Below are positions 53,255 through 60,392 of a stretch of DNA of 64,000 bases, one piece after another; position 1 is the first letter of the stretch; every line of letters begins with the position of its first letter. The translations under genes were made by a program, and so were the position numbers. Below the pieces are notes generated by a model. That model was not told the origin of the DNA. It did no database searches and saw only the letters and a list, made by a program, of their open reading frames with translations. Source of the stretch: Bradyrhizobium sp. URHD0069 (lineage in GTDB: Bacteria; Pseudomonadota; Alphaproteobacteria; Rhizobiales; Xanthobacteraceae); assembly GCF_000701345.1 (NCBI RefSeq), contig NZ_JNIJ01000011.1:1-64000 (forward strand), written 5' to 3'.

Positions 53255-54076
53255 TCAAAATTCGGACAAAGCATGGTGAAGGCCGATATGCATCCTGCCC
53301 TTATGGGTAAACATCCGAACGTTCAGGTCGTAGCATGCATCGACATCTTCACGACCTTCAAAACCAGCGGTAACGGCGTGGCGGACCTCAGATTGTTGGC
53401 CATGACGTCGGTGATTTTGTCGCGGATTGGGTCGGATATGTCGCCGGAATGCTTCTCCCATTTTGCCGTAACCCTCTGTCGACCCGGATATGTCGGCCCA
53501 GTTTTTTTGGTCCGGCACCAGGAATTTGGTGAATTTCCCAAAGGATCCATAGGGCCCGTTGTGCTTCTTGTAATCCTTAAATTTCCCTGCGTTGTTCGGG
53601 CTATGCAATTTATTGATGTGCTGTTCGAACCTTCCACTATACCGCTCGCCTAATACGCGGCGAGATATGCTGAGTTCGCAATATGTCATAAGTCCGAAGG
53701 GGCGGGCCTCAAGCCCGGCGGCAATCCCGATGGATTGTTTCATAGATAGCCTCATCCGTCTCAGCAACTCCCTGTGACGCGAGGATGTTGGCTTCGGCGA
53801 AGACCGCCAGTACCTTGATACCCCGTATCCCCTCTGCTTTGCACCGGCCTGAAAGACACGCACGAAAGTCAACCCGCGCTGGATGTCTCCCAAGTTGACC
53901 GTATGCGGAGCGATACGCCGACGGTGGCCGCGAGAACGACGCATGCGACGCGACGTCAGAGATTGCCGGGCTTCAGGAGAGTCGATTGGGGCGCCTATCG
54001 ATGCATTCGGAACATCAGAGCAACTCTGAAGCAATGCCAAGCCCGGATGGCTCACAGTAGGGCGGCTTGGGCCCAT
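53255..54076 (-). pseudogene. probable decayed coding region, frames broken
   Basis: No single frame is convincing, but protein-like stretches alternate between frames on the minus strand. Near 53709-53852 one frame reads KVLAVFAEANILASQGVAET and then DEAIYETIHRD before a stop. Near 53350-53460 another reads DPIRDKITDVMANNLRSATP and LPLVLKVVKM. A possible intact gene of 162 codons starts at 53743 with GAGG upstream. The family is not recognised; frameshift decay is the favoured reading. Confidence 0.3.
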
Positions 54077-54190
54077 AGCTTAAACTTCGTATACTAACGC
54101 CACCACTCACAAACGTCGTATTTGAAGTAAGTGGAAACGCAGTATTCATCAAATTCCGGCAGTCTCTCTCTGGCCAATGGAGATTGCGCT

Positions 54191-54502
54191 ATGCCGCAAA
54201 TCTGGATGACATACGGCGAGATCGCGGGGCTACTCGGCTGCAACGCAGACGAGGCTCGTGCCCAAGCCATATTTCGATCGCTCGATCGCAAGAAAAGCCG
54301 CGACGGCTTAACGCGCGTCAAACTGGATCTCCATTGGGCAGCCAAATTCTTTGCGGCAGTTCGAGACGGTGATCAAGACCTGGATCAGACAATTTGTGAT
54401 CTGCAAATGGTTGGCAGGGAGATGGCCCGAAACAGCGGCTTAGTCACCAGGCAGACAGCGAAATCCCGCGAATTTGGATCAATTATCAAGAGGAGAGTGT
54501 GA
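54191..54502 (+). CDS. small rhizobial hypothetical protein
   Basis: 103 residues from ATG 54191, with GGAG upstream. MPQIWMTYGEIAGLLGCNAD, then RSLDRKKSRDGLTRVKLD, is a pattern I recall from many short Bradyrhizobium proteins; the first part resembles a helix-turn-helix (TYGEIAGLLGCNADEARAQ). It could be a small DNA-binding protein. Function unknown. Confidence 0.7.
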   Translation: MPQIWMTYGEIAGLLGCNADEARAQAIFRSLDRKKSRDGLTRVKLDLHWAAKFFAAVRDGDQDLDQTICDLQMVGREMARNSGLVTRQTAKSREFGSIIKRRV

Positions 54503-54674
54503 CAAGTCGACCGTTACTCCATATTATCGGCTTGAGATTGCCGAACTTCGGAAAGAATATAATATAGGCACCTGCGATAGGGTGGTCATCGACCCATCTG
54601 GCAGGTCCGAGTAAATTCTTGGGCGATGCGAACCGTTGATCGGTAAGGCGGCTCTAGGTCCGATAGCATAATAA

Positions 54675-55604
54675 ATGTCGCCAGCCGCGAAATCTGCAAG
54701 CAAAGCCGCCTCGCGCGTCGACCGCGAGTGGCACCACCCGATTCCGCGACTCAATGCAATGATGGCATGTGACACGGCTTTTCGAGTTGTAGCCGGCCGC
54801 TATCTTGGAGATTTGACAGCAAATCAAGAGGCGACATGCGCAGGCGACGCCACGGCCCTGCATCAAATGCGTATTGCACTTACCCGCTTGCGCGCAGCCA
54901 TATTGTTTTTCTCACCGATGATCGATGACGCCAAGCTCACGCAACTAAGGAGTGAACTCAAATGGCTTAACGCCCATCTTGGCGTTGTGCGGGATCTCGA
55001 CGTCGCTATCGAGCGACTGAAGGCCGTCAGCAAAAAACAGGCGCAGACAATATCCAACTATCAATCCTGGAACGAGAGACGCGCAGACAGCCATCGCCAC
55101 CTAGCCCAGGCGCTTCGGTCAGCCAGGTATCGGCATCTGATCGAAAGCATATCCGGTTGGGTCGAGAATGGACCCTGGTCCATCAAGAGAGGAAGACAGG
55201 CCGCGCAGGAGCGTGCTTCGCCGATCGCCGCATACAGCACGGACAAACTGACGAGATGGCGGGAAAAGCTTTTGACGAAATCCCGCAAGCTCGGGAGGAT
55301 GGGCACCAAGAAGCGACATCGGTTGCGCCTGCTGAACAAGAAGCTGTGCTATTCAATCGAATTCTTCGACGATCTGCTTCCGGACAGAAGATTTTTGGGG
55401 CAACAGGTTGCGCTGAAGCACTTGCGCAACGCGCAAAGAGCTCTTGGGCAGTTAAACGACGGTGCAAAGGGCGAAGCGCTGGCGGCCACGCTGCACCGAG
55501 ACGGCATTCCGGCGGCGACGCCGTTTCTCAGTCCGAAGCGCAAAAGCCGACTGATTCAGAAAGCGGCCGGGGCTTATCGGAAGCTGGCCGCGCTGAAGCC
55601 GTAA
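54675..55604 (+). CDS. CHAD-domain protein
   Basis: 309 residues, rich in basic residues and conserved His. ALHQMRIALTRLRAAILFF, HLGVVRDLDVAIERL and RHRLRLLNKKLCYSIEFF are the repeated helical CHAD motifs. CHAD proteins bind polyphosphate through their basic surface and are often linked to CYTH triphosphatases or polyphosphate kinase; neither is adjacent here. It probably localises to polyphosphate granules. Confidence 0.9.
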   Translation: MSPAAKSASKAASRVDREWHHPIPRLNAMMACDTAFRVVAGRYLGDLTANQEATCAGDATALHQMRIALTRLRAAILFFSPMIDDAKLTQLRSELKWLNAHLGVVRDLDVAIERLKAVSKKQAQTISNYQSWNERRADSHRHLAQALRSARYRHLIESISGWVENGPWSIKRGRQAAQERASPIAAYSTDKLTRWREKLLTKSRKLGRMGTKKRHRLRLLNKKLCYSIEFFDDLLPDRRFLGQQVALKHLRNAQRALGQLNDGAKGEALAATLHRDGIPAATPFLSPKRKSRLIQKAAGAYRKLAALKP

Positions 55605-55712
55605 CTCACTACCGGAGAGCGAAGGTTTGTGTCGGGATCGTTTTAGATCGCGCGTGCGCCTGATCGACGAAACGTGGTGTCGTTAAGGGCCGCCGGGCGA
55701 CGACGAGAGCTT
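55605..55712. other. short gap between the CHAD gene and decayed genes
   Basis: No feature is visible in these 108 bases. Confidence 0.4.
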
Positions 55713-55819
55713 AGGCCATCGAACGGGACGGGTCTTACCTCTATTATCATCGCTCGTTGTTCACCAAGCTCATGAGCGGCCGTATCGAGCAATTCAAACT
55801 CGCGCCGCGACCAACCTGA
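55713..55819 (+). pseudogene. C-terminal gene fragment of unknown family
   Basis: 34 codons read AIERDGSYLYYHRSLFTKLM then SGRIEQFKLAPRPT and a TGA. The frame is closed by a TAG just upstream and there is no start. The composition is protein-like and it is followed 9 bp later by the start of a decayed dehydrogenase, as expected for the remains of an operon. Confidence 0.5.
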
Positions 55820-55828
55820 CGAGTTCTC

Positions 55829-55980
55829 ATGGACAAGACCGTTGGAGTCGTCCGGCTTGGCATCATGGGAGGCGCGATCGCCCGCAGCCTCGTTTATTGC
55901 GGGATAGCACGTGATCGGTTTCGATATCGACGCTGGGCGACGGAGCCGAACTCGCGCAGGCCAACGTCACAATCGCCGGT
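55829..55980 (+). pseudogene. N-terminal remnant of a 3-hydroxyisobutyrate dehydrogenase-family gene
   Basis: The start MDKTVGVVRLGIMGGAIARSLV is the Rossmann GxGxMG site. The frame then shifts: the next frame reads HVIGFDIDAGRR and a third reads GAELAQANVTIAG. Joined, they give the first 50 residues of a beta-hydroxyacid dehydrogenase. Two frameshifts and the missing remainder make it non-functional. Confidence 0.75.
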
Positions 55981-56031
55981 CGTAAACCAAAATTGACCCA
56001 TTTAAATCCGGAATAGCCACACGACCAGTTA

Positions 56032-56069
56032 TAAATGCCCTTCATTCAATTAAATGCCCTCCATTCAAT
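56032..56069. repeat. 19-bp tandem repeat upstream of the dehydrogenase gene
   Basis: Units 56032-56050 and 56051-56069, TAAATGCCCTYCATTCAAT, differ at one position. They end 19 bp before the ATG and just before its GAGG ribosome site. They could be a regulator site or a replication slippage product. Confidence 0.85.
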
Positions 56070-56088
56070 CTTGCAATGAGGACAGGTC

Positions 56089-56988
56089 ATGAAAATCGGC
56101 GTGTGCGGAACCGGACGAATGGGATCATCGATCGCGCAGCGGTTGATGTCGGTCGGACATGAAGTTGGTGTCTGGAACCGTAGTTCAGCGAAGACCAAGC
56201 CGCTAGTCGATGCGGGAGCAAAGCTGTTCACATCCCTTGCCGAGCTCGTGGAGAGTTGCGAAGTCGTGATCGTGATGTTGCTGAATGACGTAGCCACCGA
56301 CGCGATCTACCGCGGGCCAAACGGTATCCTAAAATCCAAACTCTCCGGCAAGCTCGTGATCGATATGAGCACGGTGCGCCCGGACACGATGAAATCAAAC
56401 GGTGCTTCAGTGTTGCAGCAAGGCGCCGCCTTTGTCGAGTGCCCGGTCGGCGGAAGTACCGGTCCGGCGAAGGAAGGCAAGCTGTTCGGCCTTGCCGGAG
56501 GTGCGGAAACAGCTGTCGCTAGGGCAATGCCGATCCTGCAACAACTATGCCGCCGCATCGAACATGTCGGCGAACTCGGTTCGGGCGCAACGATGAAACT
56601 GGCGGTCAATCTGCCGCTGCTAGTCTACTGGCAGGCGCTCGGCGAGGCTTTGACCATCTGCAAGCCGCTCAATCTTCCCGCTGACCGTTTGATCGATATC
56701 TTGTCCGACACCGCCGGCACGCCGAACGCCATGAAGGGGCGCGGCGCGGCTATCGCAAAGGCACTGACCGGATCGCCCTCGGGCGAGACCGCGTTCGGCC
56801 TCAACGCTGCGAAAAAGGATCTCGCCACGGCCGTTCAATTCGGCGCGTCCATTCATGCCGAACTTCCCGTGACGACGAGCGCGCTTACCTGCTTTGAGGA
56901 AGCGGAAGCTGCGGGTCTGGGCGATGCCGACGCAACCGCGGTTGCCGTCCGCTGGACCCAGCGGCCGGCCATCGCGACTAAGTCCTAG
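56089..56988 (+). CDS. NAD(P)-dependent beta-hydroxyacid dehydrogenase (3-HIBADH/GLYR family)
   Basis: 299 residues. IGVCGTGRMGSSIAQRLMSVGHEVGVWNRS is the N-terminal dinucleotide site; FVECPVGGSTGPAKEGKLFGLAGG is the substrate loop; GSGATMKLAVN carries the catalytic Lys170. Such enzymes oxidise 3-hydroxyacids or reduce glyoxylate/tartronate semialdehyde. It lies directly downstream of a decayed relative, so it may be a replacement copy. Confidence 0.9.
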   Translation: MKIGVCGTGRMGSSIAQRLMSVGHEVGVWNRSSAKTKPLVDAGAKLFTSLAELVESCEVVIVMLLNDVATDAIYRGPNGILKSKLSGKLVIDMSTVRPDTMKSNGASVLQQGAAFVECPVGGSTGPAKEGKLFGLAGGAETAVARAMPILQQLCRRIEHVGELGSGATMKLAVNLPLLVYWQALGEALTICKPLNLPADRLIDILSDTAGTPNAMKGRGAAIAKALTGSPSGETAFGLNAAKKDLATAVQFGASIHAELPVTTSALTCFEEAEAAGLGDADATAVAVRWTQRPAIATKS

Positions 56989-57268
56989 ATCAGGTTCATT
57001 TTCCGTCGCGCCCGAACTATCATCCAGCAGCAGCGGCCGTTCAACGATCTAACGCAAGAACCGCTATGGCCGCACCGCCGCAGCTATCCGTTTCCGAACG
57101 GCACAGCCAGTGCCGGATCTGCCGGTGCGTTCCACATGCAGAGGTACCACGGCAAACCTGTTCCGCACCGGCAGCCATCCCGGCAGCCGTATCGGCTGTA
57201 TTCGACGAGACTCGTTGGCTGAATTGCCGGCAACGCGTCAGACCACATGAAAGCCTGACGCAAGCAAC
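56989..57268. other. 280-bp region without a gene
   Basis: This lies between the convergent dehydrogenase and acetyltransferase genes. Apart from the terminator at its right side, nothing is recognised. Confidence 0.45.
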
Positions 57269-57301
57269 AAAAAAAGCCCGATGGCCATCAGGCCACCGGG
57301 C
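57269..57301 (-). terminator. rho-independent terminator of the acetyltransferase transcript
   Basis: Read on the minus strand, GCCCGGTGGCC / GGCCATCGGGC form an 11-bp stem with one mismatch and a 4-base loop, followed by seven T. It lies 38 bp past the stop at 57339. Confidence 0.88.
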
Positions 57302-57338
57302 GAGTTTGGGAGTCTCTAAATGGCGGAAAGCGGCTATG

Positions 57339-57767
57339 TCACTTGATGGATTTGCGCCAATACAGCGTGTTTGGCCAAGCCCATGGACATTGCGGCTGGT
57401 ACAGCCGGTAGCCCGCCCGAATAAAGTTGTTGGCGGAGGCGACATTGTCGGTGGTATCCGAAACAATGCAGCTCCATCCATTGTGGCGCGCCCGCGAGCC
57501 CAGCGCGCGCATTAGACGCAATTGGAGCTGGTTCCCGCAGTGCTTTTTCAACACGCCAACTCGGCAGAAATATCCCGCATTGTATGCGTGCGTTGACGGA
57601 ACAACTCCGGCAAAGGCGACCGGTATAGCCCTGTGATACGCAAGCCACCAGGATCCCCAATCGAATTGCGGAATGGAAGCGCCGTCAAAAAATGTCAGGC
57701 GGTGCAGGTCAGCGAGCGTATCCGCGATTTCCTCATCATGGCCATCGACTTCGCGTATTCTGTACAT
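57339..57767 (-). CDS. GNAT-family N-acetyltransferase, prophage-associated
   Basis: 142 residues from ATG 57767; a longer form starting at 57812 is possible. FAGVVPSTHAYNAGYFCRVGVLKKHCGNQLQLRL holds the acetyl-CoA-binding region (RVGVLKKHCG as the R/Q-x-x-G/A segment, slightly divergent), and SANNFIRAGYRLYQP is the GNAT C-terminus. This type is common among cargo genes at the ends of phage remnants in Bradyrhizobium (recalled). It follows a small phage membrane protein gene on the same strand and ends at a strong terminator. Confidence 0.8.
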   Translation of the reverse strand: MYRIREVDGHDEEIADTLADLHRLTFFDGASIPQFDWGSWWLAYHRAIPVAFAGVVPSTHAYNAGYFCRVGVLKKHCGNQLQLRLMRALGSRARHNGWSCIVSDTTDNVASANNFIRAGYRLYQPQCPWAWPNTLYWRKSIK

Positions 57768-57822
57768 CGGCCAGACCCCTAAATCCGTCTCGCAATTGCA
57801 TTGATTTTTCATCCGTACCAAA

Positions 57823-58125
57823 TCATTTTCCGAGCATAACCTTGACGCCGAGCCAGACCGCGCCGACAACGCCGGTGATGATTACTGTGATCACCGCCTT
57901 AAATGTGTAGCTCTGCGCCTGCTCGACGCTCTTGCGCCAGCGCCTCAAATGTTGAAAATCCGCGCGCAGTTCCTTACGATCCGCCTCCTCAATTCCGAAT
58001 GAGGTCAGGATGCTCGCGATCGTTCGCAGAACAACGGCGTCGAGATCGTTCTGATGAAGCCTTTGCTGTTCGGCCAGCGTCTCGGCGACAACCACCCTGA
58101 TATCCTCGTCGCGCATTTCGTTCAC
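57823..58125 (-). CDS. small phage-type protein with C-terminal membrane helix
   Basis: 100 residues from a GTG that overlaps the upstream stop (GTGA). The N-terminal two thirds is a charged helix (VVVAETLAEQQRLHQNDLDAVV, EEADRKELRADFQHLRRW); the C-terminus AVITVIITGVVGAVWLGVKVML is one membrane segment. This layout is seen in small phage proteins near lysis or packaging genes. The specific role is unknown. Confidence 0.72.
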   Translation of the reverse strand: MNEMRDEDIRVVVAETLAEQQRLHQNDLDAVVLRTIASILTSFGIEEADRKELRADFQHLRRWRKSVEQAQSYTFKAVITVIITGVVGAVWLGVKVMLGK

Positions 58126-58358
58126 CGCTTGATGATCCGCGCAACGTTTTCAAATCCGCGCTTGGCGAAATAAAACGACACGACGAGGTTAGATGTAACG
58201 GATGCGAATCCCGCCAGCGGGTCAGTCGTTCCAAGACCCAAAACCTTGTCCCATACCAAAAGCTTGCCGGAGCCGCGCCCGCCATAGGCGCCCTTGTAGC
58301 GCGATGGATTGAGCAGCGGCTCGAAGATCTTAGCTGTCGGAATTCTCAGGGTGGACAA
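58122..58358 (-). pseudogene. chimeric ORF: terminase large-subunit N-terminus joined to another phage protein
   Basis: 78 codons from a TTG start. Residues 1-32 (KIFEPLLNPSRYKGAYGGRGSGK) are the start of a phage terminase large subunit, including the Walker A region. Directly after GSGK the sequence changes to LLVWDKVLGLGTTDPLAGF and then SNLVVSFYFAKRGFENVARI, the end of a small holin-like/DUF membrane protein of the same phage type. The terminase ATPase and nuclease are absent. An internal deletion with in-frame joining explains this. Confidence 0.75.
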
Positions 58359-58578
58359 TGACGCGCTCGATTCGGTGGATCAGTTCAAGGGCGCCGTCGT
58401 CGCCGTTCTGGATGGCCTGCGGTGCCTTGCCCCAGCCGCGGTCCAGAATGGCGTTGGCGGCGGACACCCGCGCCGCCGCCGTCGCATCCTTCGAGCGCAT
58501 GATGCGGACAAGGACATTGAGCGCGGTCCTGGTGTGACTGCGCGCCAGCGAGCGGATTTCGGTGAGCGTCTTTGGCAT
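58330..58578 (-). CDS. phage terminase small-subunit-like protein
   Basis: 82 residues. LTEIRSLARSHTRTALNVLVRIM and AARVSAANAILDRGWGKAPQ are motifs of short proteins that precede terminase large subunits in rhizobial prophages. It overlaps the chimeric terminase remnant by 29 bp, as in intact phage packaging operons. With no packaging motor left it is likely a relic, although its frame is intact. Confidence 0.75.
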   Translation of the reverse strand: MPKTLTEIRSLARSHTRTALNVLVRIMRSKDATAAARVSAANAILDRGWGKAPQAIQNGDDGALELIHRIERVIVHPENSDS

Positions 58579-58608
58579 AGGGGATTTGCATCTTTTGATT
58601 TGAGATCC

Positions 58609-58635
58609 TCATTGCGATCCGACGGCTCGCAATGA
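58609..58635. repeat. inverted repeat TCATTGCGA / TCGCAATGA
   Basis: A perfect 9-bp inverted repeat with a 9-base spacer, 31 bp upstream of the terminase small-subunit gene on the minus strand. Confidence 0.75.
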
Positions 58636-58653
58636 CGTTGTGAAATGTGCGGC

Positions 58654-58676
58654 ATGATCGCTCATCATGCGATCAT
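58654..58676. repeat. inverted repeat ATGATCGC / GCGATCAT
   Basis: A perfect 8-bp inverted repeat with a 7-base spacer, 18 bp from the previous element. It could be an operator for the phage packaging genes or part of a REP-type cluster. Confidence 0.7.
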
Positions 58677-58851
58677 TTCAGGCGCGAACCCTATCCCGCG
58701 ATGCGGGGCCGCGTGCGGACGTGGACCTACGCCACGCCGCGTGCCGTGCACGTTCGCGCGTGCCGGCCAATCGAGGATGATCCGGACAAGGACCGCGTTA
58801 GCGCAAAGTTTGGAGCAGCCTTCCCTCGGGACAAACGAGAGGCGCCTGCCC

Positions 58852-58882
58852 CGAGATCATGCAGATATCGAGATCATGCAGA
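58852..58882. repeat. 14-bp direct repeat, CGAGATCATGCAGA
   Basis: Two exact copies at 58852-58865 and 58869-58882, period 17. Confidence 0.75.
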
Positions 58883-58987
58883 CATAAAGGTTCGGACGGC
58901 AGCTCGTCTGCAACGCTGTGCAGAAGTACATCGGGAGGATGTGGCGTCGCGTATTGCGGCTGCCGTCCGATTCAAGAAGTCGGATTG

Positions 58988-59066
58988 AAAAAGCCCGCGA
59001 CCGATTTTTCGGCGCGGGCTCTATAATTCTTGCGATGGTGAACATATGCCAGTGATTTGCCCGACG
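58988..59066. repeat. 80-bp hairpin element, copy A
   Basis: It begins with A-rich sequence and the stem AGCCCGC / GCGGGCT, then about 35 bases ending in ATTTGCCCGACG. It is about 75-80% identical to 59187-59262 in the same orientation. Confidence 0.75.
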
Positions 59067-59069
59067 GCG

Positions 59070-59115
59070 CAAGACATTTTTGAGAGCCCGACAAGACATT
59101 TTTTTGAGAGCCCGA
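59070..59115. repeat. 22/24-bp tandem repeat
   Basis: CAAGACATTTTT-GAGAGCCCGA occurs at 59070-59091 and again with two extra T at 59092-59115, directly after copy A of the hairpin element. Confidence 0.8.
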
Positions 59116-59186
59116 AGAGCAACGCCTCGCAATGACGAGAAGCACCGCAGCATGCAGGGCTCCCTGCGCTGATGTAGGCATCCGAT

Positions 59187-59262
59187 AAAAAAGCCCGCCA
59201 CCGATTTCCCGGCGCGGGCTTGCTTTTGTGATGTTGAATATATGCCGGTGATTTGCCCGACG
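59187..59262. repeat. 80-bp hairpin element, copy B
   Basis: Second copy of the element at 58988-59066, 199 bp away, with the stem AGCCCGC / GCGGGCT and the shared end ATTTGCCCGACG. The stem with its A-rich left side could act as a terminator on the minus strand. Confidence 0.75.
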
Positions 59263-59341
59263 TGTCAAATCGTTTTGGTGACGCTCTTGAAAGACTAAAA
59301 AAACGTGCTGATAACAACGCTACGTGGCGGGCGGCACGCTC

Positions 59342-59378
59342 GAGCGCTCTTTCGTTTCATGGAATCGAAAGAACGCTC
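59342..59378. repeat. imperfect inverted repeat GAGCGCTCTTTCG / CGAAAGAACGCTC
   Basis: Thirteen-base arms with one mismatch around an 11-base loop. No gene starts nearby. Confidence 0.65.
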
Positions 59379-59780
59379 TAAGAAAGCCGTTTTAAGCACG
59401 CTTGAACCGTGAAGCAGCGTGATGGTCTATGAGTGCAGCGGCCTGATGTCTGGTTGACGCGGAAGAAGTTCGTCGGGTCGTATTTTCCCCTCAAGGCGAA
59501 AGGCGATCATAGTTGTCGCCGTAGATGGCCTTGAGCCTGCTGTCGTCCCCGTCGTCCATCGAAGTTCACATAGCCGCCGTCAGCCGAGTAAGCTCCTACT
59601 TCCATACAATGATGTTTCACGTTGCTCCTATGGCCGGTCATCAACAAGACACTCCAAAGGGAAGCGATCCGCATCGGAAACATATAAGGGCGAGATGTGA
59701 GGTAGTTCACATTGCCGCGTCGCGGTTCGGGCTAATCGAATGGTGCAAGCTTTTTTGCGACGTCGAACCCGGCGATTCCC

Positions 59781-59993
59781 ATGAAGCTTCTGATGATTTC
59801 TGCCTTCGCTGCGGTCGCCCTGCTCGCCGCCGCGACCACCATGCTGCAATCACACACAACCGAGGCCCACCGGGCTGTCGGATCCGCAGGCATGATTTCG
59901 TCCCAGGAATTGCACACCACCTCCGACGTCAACAAGCTTCCGATCGAGGACTTTGAGGATCAGTCGCTGGTCTATTCCAAAGCGAAGCAATAG
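59781..59993 (+). CDS. small secreted hypothetical protein
   Basis: 70 residues. MKLLMISAFAAVALLAAATTM is a signal peptide or anchor; the mature part contains ISSQELHTTSDVNKLPIEDFEDQSLV, a pattern I recall from short exported proteins of Bradyrhizobium. The ATG has a weak ribosome site. Function unknown. Confidence 0.65.
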   Translation: MKLLMISAFAAVALLAAATTMLQSHTTEAHRAVGSAGMISSQELHTTSDVNKLPIEDFEDQSLVYSKAKQ

Positions 59994-60392
59994 TTCGGCG
60001 AGCAATGGATCAAGGACCGCCGCAAACGGTCGACGCTGGGCTGCGTCACCGCTGGCTTTAAGGTGTTACTCGCTGGCCGTTGCACCGGCGCGGGGTGAGA
60101 AGTCACCCCGCCTCGTCGCATTTTTAGGACGAACACAGAACAATCGTGGCCGCATTCCCCTGCCTGCCGACATCGACGCCGACATCAACATGGCGAAAAT
60201 GAGCCGGCGCGTCCGTTGCGCGGTCGATGGCTTCAGCGGCGCACCCGCGATCGACCTCGACGGCCGGCTTTCGCGAAACCAATTACTGTTTTTTGAGGCT
60301 GTGGCCAATTCCGAAAATACCCGCCACAATGGTTCGCAAGAAGAAGGCGATCCGATCCTCTTTGCCTTCGCTAAAAAAATAAGGAAGCGCCC
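59994..60392. other. 399-bp region upstream of the enolase-superfamily gene
   Basis: A long open frame runs across it on the plus strand but has no motif or plausible start, and ends four bases inside the next gene. No promoter or hairpin is obvious. Confidence 0.4.

Larger units (their letters stand above)
58579..59780. other. 1.2-kb repeat-rich non-coding region next to the prophage remnant
   Basis: No gene is supported. It contains several inverted and direct repeats listed separately, including two copies of an 80-bp hairpin element and two copies of CTCGCAATGACG (58626-58637, 59126-59137), a short sequence common in interspersed elements of this group. It looks like accumulated palindromic elements at an old insertion site. 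Confidence 0.65.

Noticed and set aside
53255..54076. 273-codon minus-strand open frame as one intact gene
   Set aside because: The N-terminal third is Arg/Ser-rich and protein-like sequence shifts between frames, so decay is more likely.
58988..59262. CRISPR array
   Set aside because: Only two diverged copies with an irregular interval and no cas genes; the units are hairpin elements.
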